A stretch of DNA of 20,573 bases from Roridomyces roridus. Lineage: Eukaryota; Basidiomycota; Agaricomycetes; Agaricales; Mycenaceae. How positions within the stretch are numbered: position 1 is the first letter of the stretch; each line of letters begins with the position of its first letter. The notes beneath the pieces are model-generated. The model worked only from the letters and a program-made list of their open reading frames with translations. It was not told the origin of the DNA and searched no databases. Made by a program: the position numbers and the translations under genes. The DNA is taken from positions 1-20,573 of the forward strand of contig JARKIF010000408.1 in the NCBI GenBank assembly GCA_029378245.1. The letters are read 5' to 3'. This document shows positions 8,891 to 18,636 of the stretch, piece by piece.

Positions 8891-11800
8891 TTACAACAGC
8901 GTCCGTTCATACAACGCCTTTCCCTCTTCCTCATGCCCGAGTCCAACGAGACAATCGCTGGCATCTCTTAGCCCCTCAATCTTGCGACACACTGGATACG
9001 CAGTCCGATACATCAATTGAGCTGCTCGCCTGTCTCCCTCCGCTCCAAAGCATCGGCCCAGCCGCACAAGAGTCTGGCTCAACCCCTTGACGTCCTTGTT
9101 CCGCCGTTGCGCCGCCGCTGCCACAACTAGATGCGGTAGTCCCATCCATGGCCGTCCACGGGCCACCCCCAGTGTTCCGAGTTTAACTCGGCACTGTGCT
9201 TCCTCTTCCACGAAACCCAGTGATTCCGCGGCACGCAAAGCCCGCCGATAAAATGGCTCCGCGTCTTCATATTTTTCTTTATACAGCGCTAGGTCCCCTG
9301 TGCTAACATGAGCTTGCGATACGGAAGGAATCAACTCTGCCCACCATAGATGATCTCGCAGTGCAAGTGACCATACGCCGTGAAATTTGTCTTGTCCATA
9401 GTTCGCCACGCCGTGTCCAGCCAGTGAATAGCCTCTGAATGATTGTGAAGGTATGCTGCCGCTGTCCCAACAGACAGCTGAGCGAAAGCCCCAGGGCCTG
9501 TTTGAAGGAAACCGGTCTCGGTATACAAATTGACCGCTTTCAGGTAACTAATAAGGATGTTATCGACGCGTGGCAGAAACAGGAGAATGAATACTCTTCT
9601 CGTGCGGCACTATACTGGCAGCGGCTGAAGGCTTGATCTCCCTTGCTGACCAGAATTCTCCCGACTTGTGCCGAGGCGCCGGCACGCGCAAGAACTTTGG
9701 CAGCCTCATCGTATCTCGCGTTGGCCGTCGCATGGTCGTTCCGTGAAACAGCCACTTTCCCAAGGAAGGACAAGGTCATGCCGATATTCGTCAGATGCTC
9801 TTGTTCACGGAATAATTCCAGAGCCTATTCCAAGTCAATCTCATCGTAAAAGGGTTGTCCGAAGCAGGACGCACCTCCTCGCTAAGGGATTCCGACGTCT
9901 TTGCATCGCCGGCGTAAAACATGATTTCGGACAGACACGACAGGCATTTTGCTTGACAATATGCGTTCTGACCCTCCTTGGCAAGTGCAAGGCCTTTCTC
10001 GTACAGACCCCGGCACTCTTTCTGTCGTTTGGACCCTTTGTATATCTGTCCAAGCAGCCAATTACACTCTTTGTGCCCAGTCAGAAATCGATGAATGAGA
10101 GAAAAATGGATCATACCTGCTTGGCCATTCAGGTTGCCAGTCTGCTCATAAATTGCTAGCGCCTCTCTGCAAAAGCGCTCGTTTTCGCCGTCCGCATTCC
10201 CTGTCAAGACCCACGCGAGGTGATACAGTACGTCAGCGCGCAAGGTTTGATCCTGCAGCTTGTCTGCAACAACACTCGCAAGCTGCAATGTGACCAGGCT
10301 TCCTAGGCGTGTATACCGGATAAACTTGGATAGATTAATCGCGGCGGCGATCGCGCCTCGTAAAAGGGCACCAGATTCCTCTGTCGAACCCAGAGTGAGG
10401 TTAACAATCGAGTGGAGGTTTCCGATTTCTGGTGTCAGTCGCTTAACAATATCTTGCCCGTGCGGGCCCCTGGCAGAAAAAAGATTAATAACGGAAATCA
10501 CGCATCTTACAAGCGCTTACCCCAAGTCGGACGAAAGCCCCGCTAAGCCCATGTAATACGTTAGAACGGAGACACGGCGCACAGTGTCCGATTGGTGATA
10601 CAACATCATATGGGCCCGAATGGGGGAAAGCACACGAGTACGATTGTGGCCGTCGTGGTATGCCATCGCGCATTGGTACAGCGTCGAGACAGCACGTCGG
10701 TATTTGGGAATGTTGGGGAAAATTGCGGCGAGTTGGCTGTTATCCACGCCGTCGGGCAGAAGGGATATCAAACTAAGCAAAGTGAGCGCCTAGACATGGC
10801 CAGGTCAGTTAATTTCATCAGAAAATCAAGACACCAACCTCGGGGACCGCTTTCATCCGAGGGCTATTCAGAGAAATCCCAATGGAAGTATCCAAGCTGG
10901 ATCTACGGTCAGGTGTTCGGTGCAGCAGAGCACTGTGCTCCTCCTGCCATCGCGAAAGCAGCAGTTCTGTGCTATCCGTTTCTGCGAGATTGGCCATGAG
11001 TGCAATAGCCAGAGGCACATAGTCTATAGCAGCTAATAATCTGCAGAGTTTCTCAGCCAGAAACGGACATTGAATTGAGCACCCACGGGTCGATCCAAGG
11101 GTCATCTTCTAGACAATCTGATAGCGCCAAGAATGCCTTGCGCGCCGACGGAACGTCTAAAGGACCGATTTGTGGGAGGAATGGTCGGGACCATTGTACA
11201 CCTGCGGGCCGTTCCGCTCCTCGCAGAGTGATGACGACGGCGACACTGTCGAGCGAACAAAGCGCCGTAAGAAAACCCTCCACCTCTTTCTTCGACGACG
11301 GATTGGACTCCCATGGTGATTCAAAGTTGTCCAAAACGATGACCTTGCGGTGTTCCGGGTCTCCCAGAGCGTCCAGAATCTTTTTCTGAATTTTGTCACC
11401 CTGCAGTCCAAGCGGACCAGCAATTGAAGTCAAGAGATCATCTTTGCCAGCTGCGGCATCGCACGAAATCAAGTATCTGTGCGCACCGAAGCACTGCACG
11501 ACTCGGGAGTCGAATAACATCATAGAAGCAATGCTCGTCTTGCCAATGCCTGCAGCACCGAGTATCGCGACGCGTCCGGGGGTCGGGGAAATCACGGTGG
11601 TGACCACAGCATCGACGGATTCCTCCCTTCCAAAGAAATGTCGCGGTACACGGGGAAGCACAGGCCCTGAAGCCATGCTTGAGATAATCAGCTACGCCAA
11701 AGCAAAGTAAGCTGCTGCTCACGCCTTGGTAGGTGCCTCTGGTATCTTAATATAAACTTTGAGTATGCAGGAATTTCATAAAATTCAAGCTCACCTTCTT

Positions 11801-12729
11801 TCCTGCCTTTATTTCATCCATTACCGACTGGCACACTTGTTTGATTTCGTCAAGAATGCGAGTTTTGCGCGCGGCATCGACTGTCTCTGAACGCGCGATA
11901 TTCTTCTGTAATCGGATAGATGATTGCAGCTATACATCCGAGTTGGAACCGTGACATCGTGCCAGCTTCATTTGGCAACTCACAGAGAACAAGTCGATAG
12001 AATGCTAGTGTGGATGAGAACGCGGACACAGCGTTAAAAAGACACGAACTTTGATATCCCTCTGCAACCGCTGAAGCTTCAACTCGTCTTGGGAGTGCTT
12101 GACGAGCCAGGTAAACGACGACTGCCTCTTGAAGAGGTTCTATGTGCCTGTAAATAAGATGCGGGATGCCCGGAATCGCCAGCGAATTACCTGAAGCTCA
12201 ACATGCACTGCCTCGAGTTCCCTGGGATGGGTTAAGATCTACTGTTAGGGCGCGCGCTCTTGACTTACAGGCACAGCTTTGAAATCTGATCGAGCAGCTC
12301 AGTGTCCGCCGCGATTTCGTCCCTGTTCTCCTCGACCTGGGAAACGACAGCCATAGCCAAGGCACCGCAGTCTTGCGCGAGCGCCGTGGCCTCCTCCTTG
12401 TTCGACGACGCGCTCTGTGATAGCACGGTCAGCGACGCGTCTTGCAGAGCCCAACACGCGTTTACCTGGCATGTATTGAGTACCCTGTCGGATGTGAGCG
12501 CTCACGGGCAGAGGAAGGATACTGTGGACTCACAGATGACATACTGCGGCAAATCCTGGATGAAACCATCAATCGCCGGTACACCAAAAGAGTAATGCCG
12601 ATAATCCTCGCCTTGCAGAACTCCGATATTCGTTGTCTGGCCAATCTGCTCCAGAAGGAGGAGTCCCTGATTCAGAGCCCCCGAGCTCAGCAGAGACCCG
12701 GATGTAGCTTGCTCAATGCGCCGAGACAT
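8891..12729 (-). CDS. NLR-like protein: helical N-terminal domain, NB-ARC NTPase, TPR repeats
   Basis: Sixteen exons: 12545-12729, 12466-12484, 12269-12414, 12191-12221, 12050-12139, 11984-12004, 11795-11929, 11723-11745, 11087-11677, 10839-11040, 10521-10789, 10117-10469, 9875-10068, 9581-9824, 9372-9536, 8891-9312. Phases agree throughout, giving 1029 aa. Residues 1-216 are helical, with SSNKEEATALAQDCGALAM and LELEAVHVELQ, resembling the MLKL-type N-terminal domain common in mushroom NLRs. NB-ARC follows: FFGRE, Walker A GAAGIGKTS (about 257-265), Walker B KVIVLDNFE (about 328-336), a sensor-like VVITLRG, and IDPLLAAIDYVPLAI. A winged-helix-like segment (LTLLSLISLLPDGVD) leads into TPR-like repeats to the C-terminus (about 570-1029). 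Such proteins are thought to sense non-self or stress and trigger cell death or immunity; no function is proven for this one. Start 12729 gives MSRRIEQ. Confidence 0.88.
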
Positions 12730-13134
12730 TATGGTACACAGCAAGAGTCCAACTGACCGAATGATTCGTGTCAAGAACGCGCTACGGAGGCAATTAGACG
12801 GTGCTTGCAATTCCCGATGCTACTCTAAGATACAAAAGCAAAAAAGCTGATACTACTCTGTGGATTACCGAACGAATATCAATACAGAATGTTGCGAAAA
12901 GGGCAGCAACAAGCAAAATGACGCCGCAGGTTGTTGGGTATTCGAGTCGGTCGTCGTGATGTAGTAGTATAGTTGCTGCAGCGGTTGCCGGTGTTTGGGG
13001 AACCGCTGCAGTGAGCCAATGCACAGAGGCGGCATCGCGAAATTGAGAGAGGGGGGGCGAATATAGGCTACAAATTCTAGTCTTCAAGAGAATAAAAAAG
13101 GGAGTATGCCAAAAAAACAGTCATGAAAAATCGT
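12730..13134. other. Intergenic: NLR promoter side and regulator 3' flank
   Basis: A 97-codon minus-strand frame (12794-13087) is open but hydrophobic and featureless, so I do not call it. The stretch carries a perfect 11-bp inverted repeat (described separately) and a CCAAT motif at 13015-13020 on the plus strand. It should contain the NLR promoter and the 3' UTR of the Gds1/APSES-like gene. Confidence 0.55.
12976..13011. promoter_or_regulatory. Perfect 11-bp inverted repeat upstream of the NLR gene
   Basis: Arms CTGCAGCGGTT (12976-12986) and AACCGCTGCAG (13001-13011) are exact reverse complements, separated by 14 nt. The repeat lies about 250 bp upstream of the NLR ATG. It could be a dimeric transcription-factor site or an RNA hairpin in the 5' leader. 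No function is shown. Confidence 0.6.
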
Positions 13135-15733
13135 TCATGTGCGACGCCGGGGTCGAGATCGAGCAGCAATCTTGGCATCGGCAACACGTTTGGACCGACG
13201 AAGAGGCCGCCCAGAGCGTGGGGGAACCACCTCCGTGTGATCCTCATCCGAGGGAACGTCTGATAGCGGCGAAGGAGGGGGGGAAAGGTCGGTGCAATCC
13301 CAATCCGTGGTAACGCACAACTCTTGGAACATTTCCTGTTCCGCCGAATTCAAGGGTTGCTCTGGAGCGGGCGTCGGCGGCGGCTGCACAAATACAGGTG
13401 GCTGCAGCAGCGGCGAAACGTCAAGGTCCTTCCGCTCGCCGTGACTGCAAAGTTGCGTTGCCTGCAGTGTCGATCCAAAGTGAGGCCCAAACTGGTTGAG
13501 CTTTCGCTTTGAACTGCTCGCGGTGTTGAAATCCTGCAGCGCGACAGGGAAGCGCTCGAACAGTGTGTCGGAAAGGAAGGTGTCGAGCACATTGTCTTGT
13601 ACAGGGTGATCGCGCACGTACGCCTGAGCGGTAGCAAGAGGGACCCAGGTGCCAGGGATACCACTGGACCCTCGTGTTATCACAACAGCATTTGGGATGG
13701 TGCTGAGAACCGGAGAGGGCGCGCCAGAATAGGCCACGATGGGGGACAAGTTGACAAAGTCAGTGTCAAGGCGCCGCAACAGCTTGAAAGAGCCAACGCG
13801 CATCTGGTACACGGATATACCTGTGTAATGCGTTGGTAACGAATTAAGGAAATCAGAGGCAAACTTACCCTCGATCTGAGTGGCACAAATAGCGGGCGTA
13901 CACGGGACACAAGCGTTGACAACAACCATATCTGCATTCCACCCTTGACAGCGGGTTTCCAGAGGGGAAATGCATGGCGTATCAAAGGAGAAAGTGGGCG
14001 AAACAGCCGTCGGGCTGTTCATAGACATGGTCTGAATGAGCGAAGCAAGCGTCTGCGTGACCAGTGACGGCGTCGGTCTCGGCGGACGGACGGGGGAGGA
14101 AAAGAACGAGGACAGCGAAGGCGCCGTCTTGGAACGAGGCCGAACGGTGTTGAGCGCCTTGGACAAGTCGAGCTCCATGGCATCGCTCACGCGACGCTGT
14201 CCAAATATAGGCGGGGAAAATGATCCAGGCTCGCCCAGGTCGAACGAGCTCGACAACGAGTCGAGGTCGTCCTCCAGTTTGACGGAATCGTCTTCCTCTG
14301 CCCATGGACGGCCGGCATCAAACTGCCAGTTCCAGCCGTCCGTCGGCTCCACCTTGATATCACGTGTATCTGCGCCAAAGTCGTCCCAATCATCCAACAT
14401 GTCCGGTTCTTCCTTCACGGAGACCTCCGTGGACACAGGAGCGGATGGAGAACGGGGACCTGGACTCTCCCACGTCGTCTCGGCATCACCCTCACTGTCG
14501 TCCGCATCCCAGTCTGAATCAGGCAAAGATGAGCGACGCCCGGACAAATTGTCATCGTAGTCTTCTTCCGAATCCGGGGGGAGGGATGCCACGCTATACG
14601 GAACCGACGACGAGCGCTGGTACGGCGTCTGAGGCGGATAGAAATAGCCGTGCGGAGTTTCAACCGATGGCGTGTAGCATGGAATGGATATGGATCTCCT
14701 GGGGTAAGGCGGCAGAGACCACGGCTGCTTTTCATTTGTTGACTGATCCAATGCCCGGTCGTCTCCGTCCTCCTCTTCCTCCTCGTCAGACGAGTCTGAC
14801 ATCGAGTCATCGTGGTCCGATAACTCTTTCGGAGCAGAGGTGGTGACAATGGCGCGGAGGGGTTTGAGGCGCAGCATGAGTTTAACTTTAGGCGGGGGCT
14901 GGATAGCCTCGATGGAGGATTCGGAGTCTGAATCAGCGGCGGTACAGCCTCTGAGTGTGCGTTTCCGTTTCTTGCCACAGTCCTCGACCTGCCGCCGCTT
15001 GTCTCGGGAAGCCTGAGACCCGACCCGACCATCCTCTCCGTACTCGCAGATCATAATGCCCGCCTGGGCAAATGGACAGGGAGCCCCTGTCGCGCGACTC
15101 AAATACCAAACGGTAGTGCCGCGTCTGAAATTTGTGACTCGATTATCGGCGTTGACGCAATGAGCACCGCCGGAACGGGAATGGAGGGCGGGCAAGAGGT
15201 CATCATCCGACGGCGTGCCTGATAGAGTGTGGCGCAGAAGAAGCGGGAGGTCGTCTTGATCCTCGCACCGCTGCATGTGCGTACGAATATAGGTCGTGAT
15301 CGCCTGGCTCGCGGCAGAAACACTAGGGATAGTCAGTAAGAGTCAGCGTACTGCGGGCTGAGGCACCCACTTTTGGCAAACCAAGCCATGGGAGACGGTC
15401 ATTTCCGCGAGATCCTTGATCGTCATGGCACGGTTGTCCTGCAGACACGCTTATGAGCGGAAAACGCGATCAAAGGGCCGAGGCACGCACCACAGACATG
15501 AGAGAACGAGCGAGGGCGAGAAAGACCTTTGAGTTGGCGTCATCGGGATGAAGAACGACGTGTGGCGGAGGGAAGGCAATGGGATGGGCCTGGGAGGACG
15601 ATTTGGTTCGACGGTGGGTCTGGGGCGGCGGTGTCTGTACAAGCCGAGCTGATGGCTTTATTCTGATATTATGCTGAATGCGCGTTCCATAGCTGTGGGA
15701 GACGGGGGAGGCGGGACTGGTGTTCAGTTTCAT
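13135..15733 (-). CDS. Nuclear regulator with Gds1 winged-helix and APSES/KilA-N-like DNA-binding domain
   Basis: Four exons: 15491-15733, 15371-15438, 13869-15322, 13135-13820, giving about 816 aa. Start ATG 15733 gives MKLNTSPASPVS. The N-terminus carries a Gds1-type winged-helix segment (about 60-165): FLALARSLMSV, RAMTIKDLAEMTVSHGLVCQ, ASQAITTYIRTHMQRCED, FRRGTTVWYLS. A long acidic, Ser-rich middle follows (DSSDEEEEEDGDD, several KLED/KVEP motifs). At about 586-685 lies an APSES/KilA-N-like fold: GISVYQMRV, KLLRRLDTDFVNLSPI, GTWVPLATAQAYVRDHP, LDTFLSDTLFERFP. The tail is basic (RPLRRSKRVADAK, RSRPRRRT), as in nuclear localisation signals. The intron 13821-13868 is 48 nt and in frame, so a naive reading would keep it; GTAAGT and TTACACAG ends and the restored TQIEGISVYQM motif show it is spliced. 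A fungal transcription factor is likely; its targets are unknown. Confidence 0.85.
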
Positions 15734-16039
15734 ACATGAATCGGCTGGCGGACAAAGTCGACCAGCGAGAGGCGTTTGAAAGAGAAGGTGTGTTGGTGAG
15801 AAGAAGAGGGCACCCAGAAAAGATGCGAGGGGTTATTACTAGTGTTGCCACTGTAGCCGCGACCGGAGATCAAATAATAATGTCAACCTGACAACAACGA
15901 TTTGCCGTCTTATCGGTGCGACGAAAAAGGGGTGACGAAGATTGGACCAAGGGGCGTTTGAGACTGGAGGTGGTGGTGGTCGAAAGGAAGAGCCGGAGAG
16001 GGAATAAGGCAAGAATAAGGTCTCTTTGTTTCGCTATGA

Positions 16040-16047
16040 TTACGTCA
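16040..16047 (-). promoter_or_regulatory. ATF/CREB-like element TGACGTAA
   Basis: Plus strand TTACGTCA reads TGACGTAA on the minus strand, the strand of the regulator gene whose ATG is about 305 bp downstream. It matches the core bound by bZIP ATF/CREB proteins. Motif match only. Confidence 0.35.
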
Positions 16048-16115
16048 CTTGACAACTACTGCGCTTCTTATTCGGGCCGTTATGTAATGAGTACGTCCAT
16101 TCGAATCAGTCAAAG

Positions 16116-16122
16116 TGAGTCA
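16116..16122. promoter_or_regulatory. AP-1/Gcn4-type site TGAGTCA
   Basis: Exact TGAGTCA, the classic bZIP (Gcn4/AP-1) heptamer, about 383 bp upstream of the regulator ATG and 7 bp beyond the stop codon of histone H1 copy 2. Motif match only; a 7-mer will also occur by chance. Confidence 0.3.
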
Positions 16123-16128
16123 CATCAG

Positions 16129-16723
16129 TCACGCCTTCGTCGTCGCACGCCCCTAAACAGTTTGGGAGTGAGCATCAACGAGAGGAAGAGACAGGAATGA
16201 AGAGGACCTTTTTCGTTTTCGATCCAGACGCTGGTTTCTTCTTGGAGACAGGCTTCGGCTTCGCGTTCTGCGCAACTGTCAGAACAACAATCACCCCCGA
16301 ATGGACAATACCTCTTTGTACATGTCGACGGAGCAAGTTTGATACGCCCCGAGGGACCCTGCATGCCAGTTAGATGGAGGGAGCTGCATGGAGAATAGGA
16401 TACCTTGGGCATCACAAACAGGCCGCTCTCGACACCAGACGTAATGGCGCGCTTGAGCTGGTTCACACTGGCGGGTCCCGACAGCTGGTACTGCTCTTCG
16501 GCATACTAACACGCGACGATAAGCACGACTTGGTCAAGAAACAAAGCAGACGCGCCTTCTTTATGAAACTACGCGAGACACCCTGACGAGGCTCGGTGGT
16601 AATGCATTCCTACGCGAGATTGAGCGCGTTTCGCGTCGTCGCGTCGCGTCGACTGACCTGAATGATTTCTTTCCAAGTAGGGTGGTCAGCGGCCTTTCTC
16701 GACTTGGTGGTGGTTTTGGTCAT
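16129..16723 (-). CDS. Linker histone H1 (copy 2), short form
   Basis: Six exons: 16658-16723, 16556-16609, 16404-16505, 16322-16358, 16208-16275, 16129-16152, giving about 116 aa. The N-terminus is only MTKTTTKSRKAADHPTWKEI, so the winged-helix domain starts almost at once: ECITTEPRQGVSRSFIKK, YAEEQYQLSGPASVNQLKRA, SGVESGLFVMPK, GPSGRIKLAP. The tail is short and basic (NAKPKPVSKKKPASGSKTKK) and ends GRATTKA. ATG 16723 sits in good context (CAACCACCATGA). The second intron appears to begin GC rather than GT (AAG|GCGCGT). For the fourth intron the strongest-looking GTATTG donor with the nearest acceptor breaks the frame; donor GTACAA (16321) with acceptor CTGACAG keeps it, so I chose that pair. 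It lacks the long repetitive tail of copy 1. Confidence 0.85.
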
Positions 16724-16826
16724 GGTGGTTGCGGAAAGAAAAAGAGTCGTGGAAAGAAAAAAGAGTCGTGGACCGTCAATTAAGCTTTTCGGTATTTCTT
16801 GATATGGACAAGCGGATCACGGGACC
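16724..16826. promoter_or_regulatory. 103-bp divergent promoter between H1 copy 2 and the RCC1-like gene
   Basis: The two start codons face away from each other across this interval, so one short region must serve both genes. Half of it is an imperfect tandem duplication (16733-16771). No clear TATA box is visible. Confidence 0.6.
16733..16771 (+). repeat. Tandem duplication in the divergent promoter
   Basis: GGAAAGAAAAAGAGTCGT is followed directly by the same sequence with one additional A in the central A run, then GG. The purine-rich repeat lies 10-48 bp upstream of the histone ATG. Confidence 0.85.
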
Positions 16827-18507
16827 ATGGTCTTCTTTCCTCGCAGAACCGCTGTGGTCGCATCCTCGGCCGTCGTCGCATCTCTGTTCTATGCCACCAT
16901 CCACAACGACAGCCAGAAAAAGTATTTCCCAGCAGCAAAACCCTCTGACCAGAACAGCTCCAATACTCTGAACACTCTGGCATGGGGCAGGTCAGTACGG
17001 TCTTCCAGGCGCGTGCCCACGTACGTGAACTCTACCAGAAACAATCTTCTGGCTCCGAAAGTCGCAATAAAAAAAACCGTCAACTTTGGAATGGCTGGAT
17101 AACGTGGCGCTTCGCGACTTGGCGCTCCATGACGATCATGCTGCATGCGTTGATGCTCGCGGGGATTTGTATCAGTGGGGCGTGGGGCATGCCAGTCCGA
17201 TACGCACTCTGAGCGGCAAGGTGGTCCCACCCGACAGTGGAGCAATACTTGGAACCTCATACCTTTGCAGGATATCAGCAATGTCCAAGTCTGCCAGCGT
17301 CGAGTCTTTGCCTTGTCGAAAAGTGGCAGAGTCTATGCTCTGGACGCCAATGCAACTGGTCAAGTGGTAAGCGCGCCGTGGTGGAAATTCTGGGCGACGC
17401 CGGAACCCTTCGAGTTGACTCCCAACGCGCGTGGGGTAAAGTACGCGACTAAATATCTCGCTGGCCACGCTCTCATGCAGAAAAATAAGATTTGTTCAAA
17501 TATCTGCTGGAGGGGACCACCTTCTCGCGCTCACTTCCACGGGTCGGACTTTTTCGTATCCAATCAGCAAAAATGCCAACGCGCACGGCCAACTTGGTCC
17601 GAATATTCCAGCCACAGACGACTGCACGACATTATACGAGCTGCCTGTACTCAAAGGTACTCCCATCGCGCAACTAGCCACCGGTGATCGGTCCAGTTTC
17701 GCTCGAACCCCGACCGGTAAAGTTCTCGCCTGGGGTGCAAATGAGCATGGGTCTGTAACTCCAACTCTCAATCGAATTCGTAATGAGACTTCTTGCAGAC
17801 AGTTAGGGCTCGGCGAAGGCTTTATCTCGACAGCGATCACGATCCCAACCGAGGTGGTACTTTGGCCTACCAAGTCCCAACAGTCGACCACGCGCTGCTT
17901 GGACGTGTGCGCAGGTGTGCCTGTTTTGTCTCCCCCTCGAAAATTGCTCCTCACTGCTCAGGGGGCGACCTAACTGCCTTTGTGGTCGAGCGCGCGCCAA
18001 CCGACACGGTCGAGCTTCTCATGTGCGGCGATGGTCAATGGGCGGCCTCGGCAACAATATGTACAGCACTGCGCAAATCAGCCCTACCCGCGTCCGGACA
18101 CTTCAGAACTCGTGAATGCACGTTTTCATTGACCCTGATAATACTTGATAAATGAACGGTTCTGCAGATGACGCCTTGACGCAAAGGGTCAAACCGATAA
18201 AATTGCACTCGATCAGCATTTCTCGGTCTGGGCATGTCCTGGCCACGCTCAATCCTTCTTCCGGGGATAGAGATTGCTTGGGTGGGGATGGAACCACGAC
18301 CAGGAGCTTGGGACCGGACTTGGCAAGAGGAGCAGTGTGCCGTCCCCGGTACCCGTGGATGTAGGCGACGGGCGGCTGTTACTCCAGAGGAAAATCGCTC
18401 AAGTGCGGGATCTGCAGGGTAATATTTACGGCTATCGCAATCGCGAAGTTGAACAGTTTGCGGTCGCAAATACCAAAAGTAGTAGCGTGTATTGGCGAGA
18501 AGCATAA
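16827..18507 (+). CDS. RCC1-repeat protein, Fmp25-like, with several apparent frameshifts
   Basis: RCC1-type beta-propeller; yeast Fmp25 of this type acts in mitochondria. ATG 16827 (ACCATGG context) gives a basic, hydrophobic leader (MVFFPRRTAVVASSAVVASL) suited to mitochondrial import. Exons: 16827-16990, 17039-17220, 17271-17440, 17481-17750, 17799-17914, 17962 to about 18112, then about 18168-18507. RCC1-like signatures: LDNVALRDLALHDDHAACVD, GDLYQWG, VFALSKSGRVYALD, ISAGGDHLLALTSTGRTFSY, KVLAWGANEHG, CGDGQW, LGWGWNHDQELGTGLG, ending VYWREA. Three single-base breaks interrupt the frame: an extra A in the A8 run 17069-17076, a missing G at 18040-18042 (QW/GGLGNN), and a missing T at 18274-18275 (SGDRD/LLGWGW). 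The exon junction near 18112-18168 also fails in phase. No substitution stop codons were seen, which points to recent indels or sequencing error more than long decay. Confidence 0.75.
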
Positions 18508-18636
18508 TTTCAAAACCCTGTCTCGGACCTCTTTCCAGTACCACCATCTGTACCCTCTTTTCTTGTCTGCATCGCCGTTACCATCCATTCCCTGCCTGCC
18601 TGTTATTAGACCTAATTTCGTCCTCGAGTCGGCGCC

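Larger units (their letters stand above)
15734..16128. other. Intergenic: promoter region of the Gds1/APSES-like gene
   Basis: No gene is supported. The stretch holds a TTACGTCA element (16040-16047), a TGAGTCA element (16116-16122) and a short direct repeat GAATAAGG near 16000-16018. It must contain the promoter of the regulator at 15733 and the 3' end of histone H1 copy 2. Confidence 0.6.

Noticed and set aside
12794..13087. A 97-codon hydrophobic minus-strand frame between the NLR and regulator genes
   Set aside because: No recognisable motif, no coding-like composition, and it occupies the expected NLR promoter.
14036..14846. Two plus-strand frames inside the Gds1/APSES-like gene
   Set aside because: Shadows of the acidic, Ser-rich middle of the minus-strand protein.
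16631..16650. TCGCG/GTCGC repeats in the first intron of H1 copy 2
   Set aside because: Short simple sequence with no evident role; the resemblance to the GACGC repeat near 3600 is probably chance.
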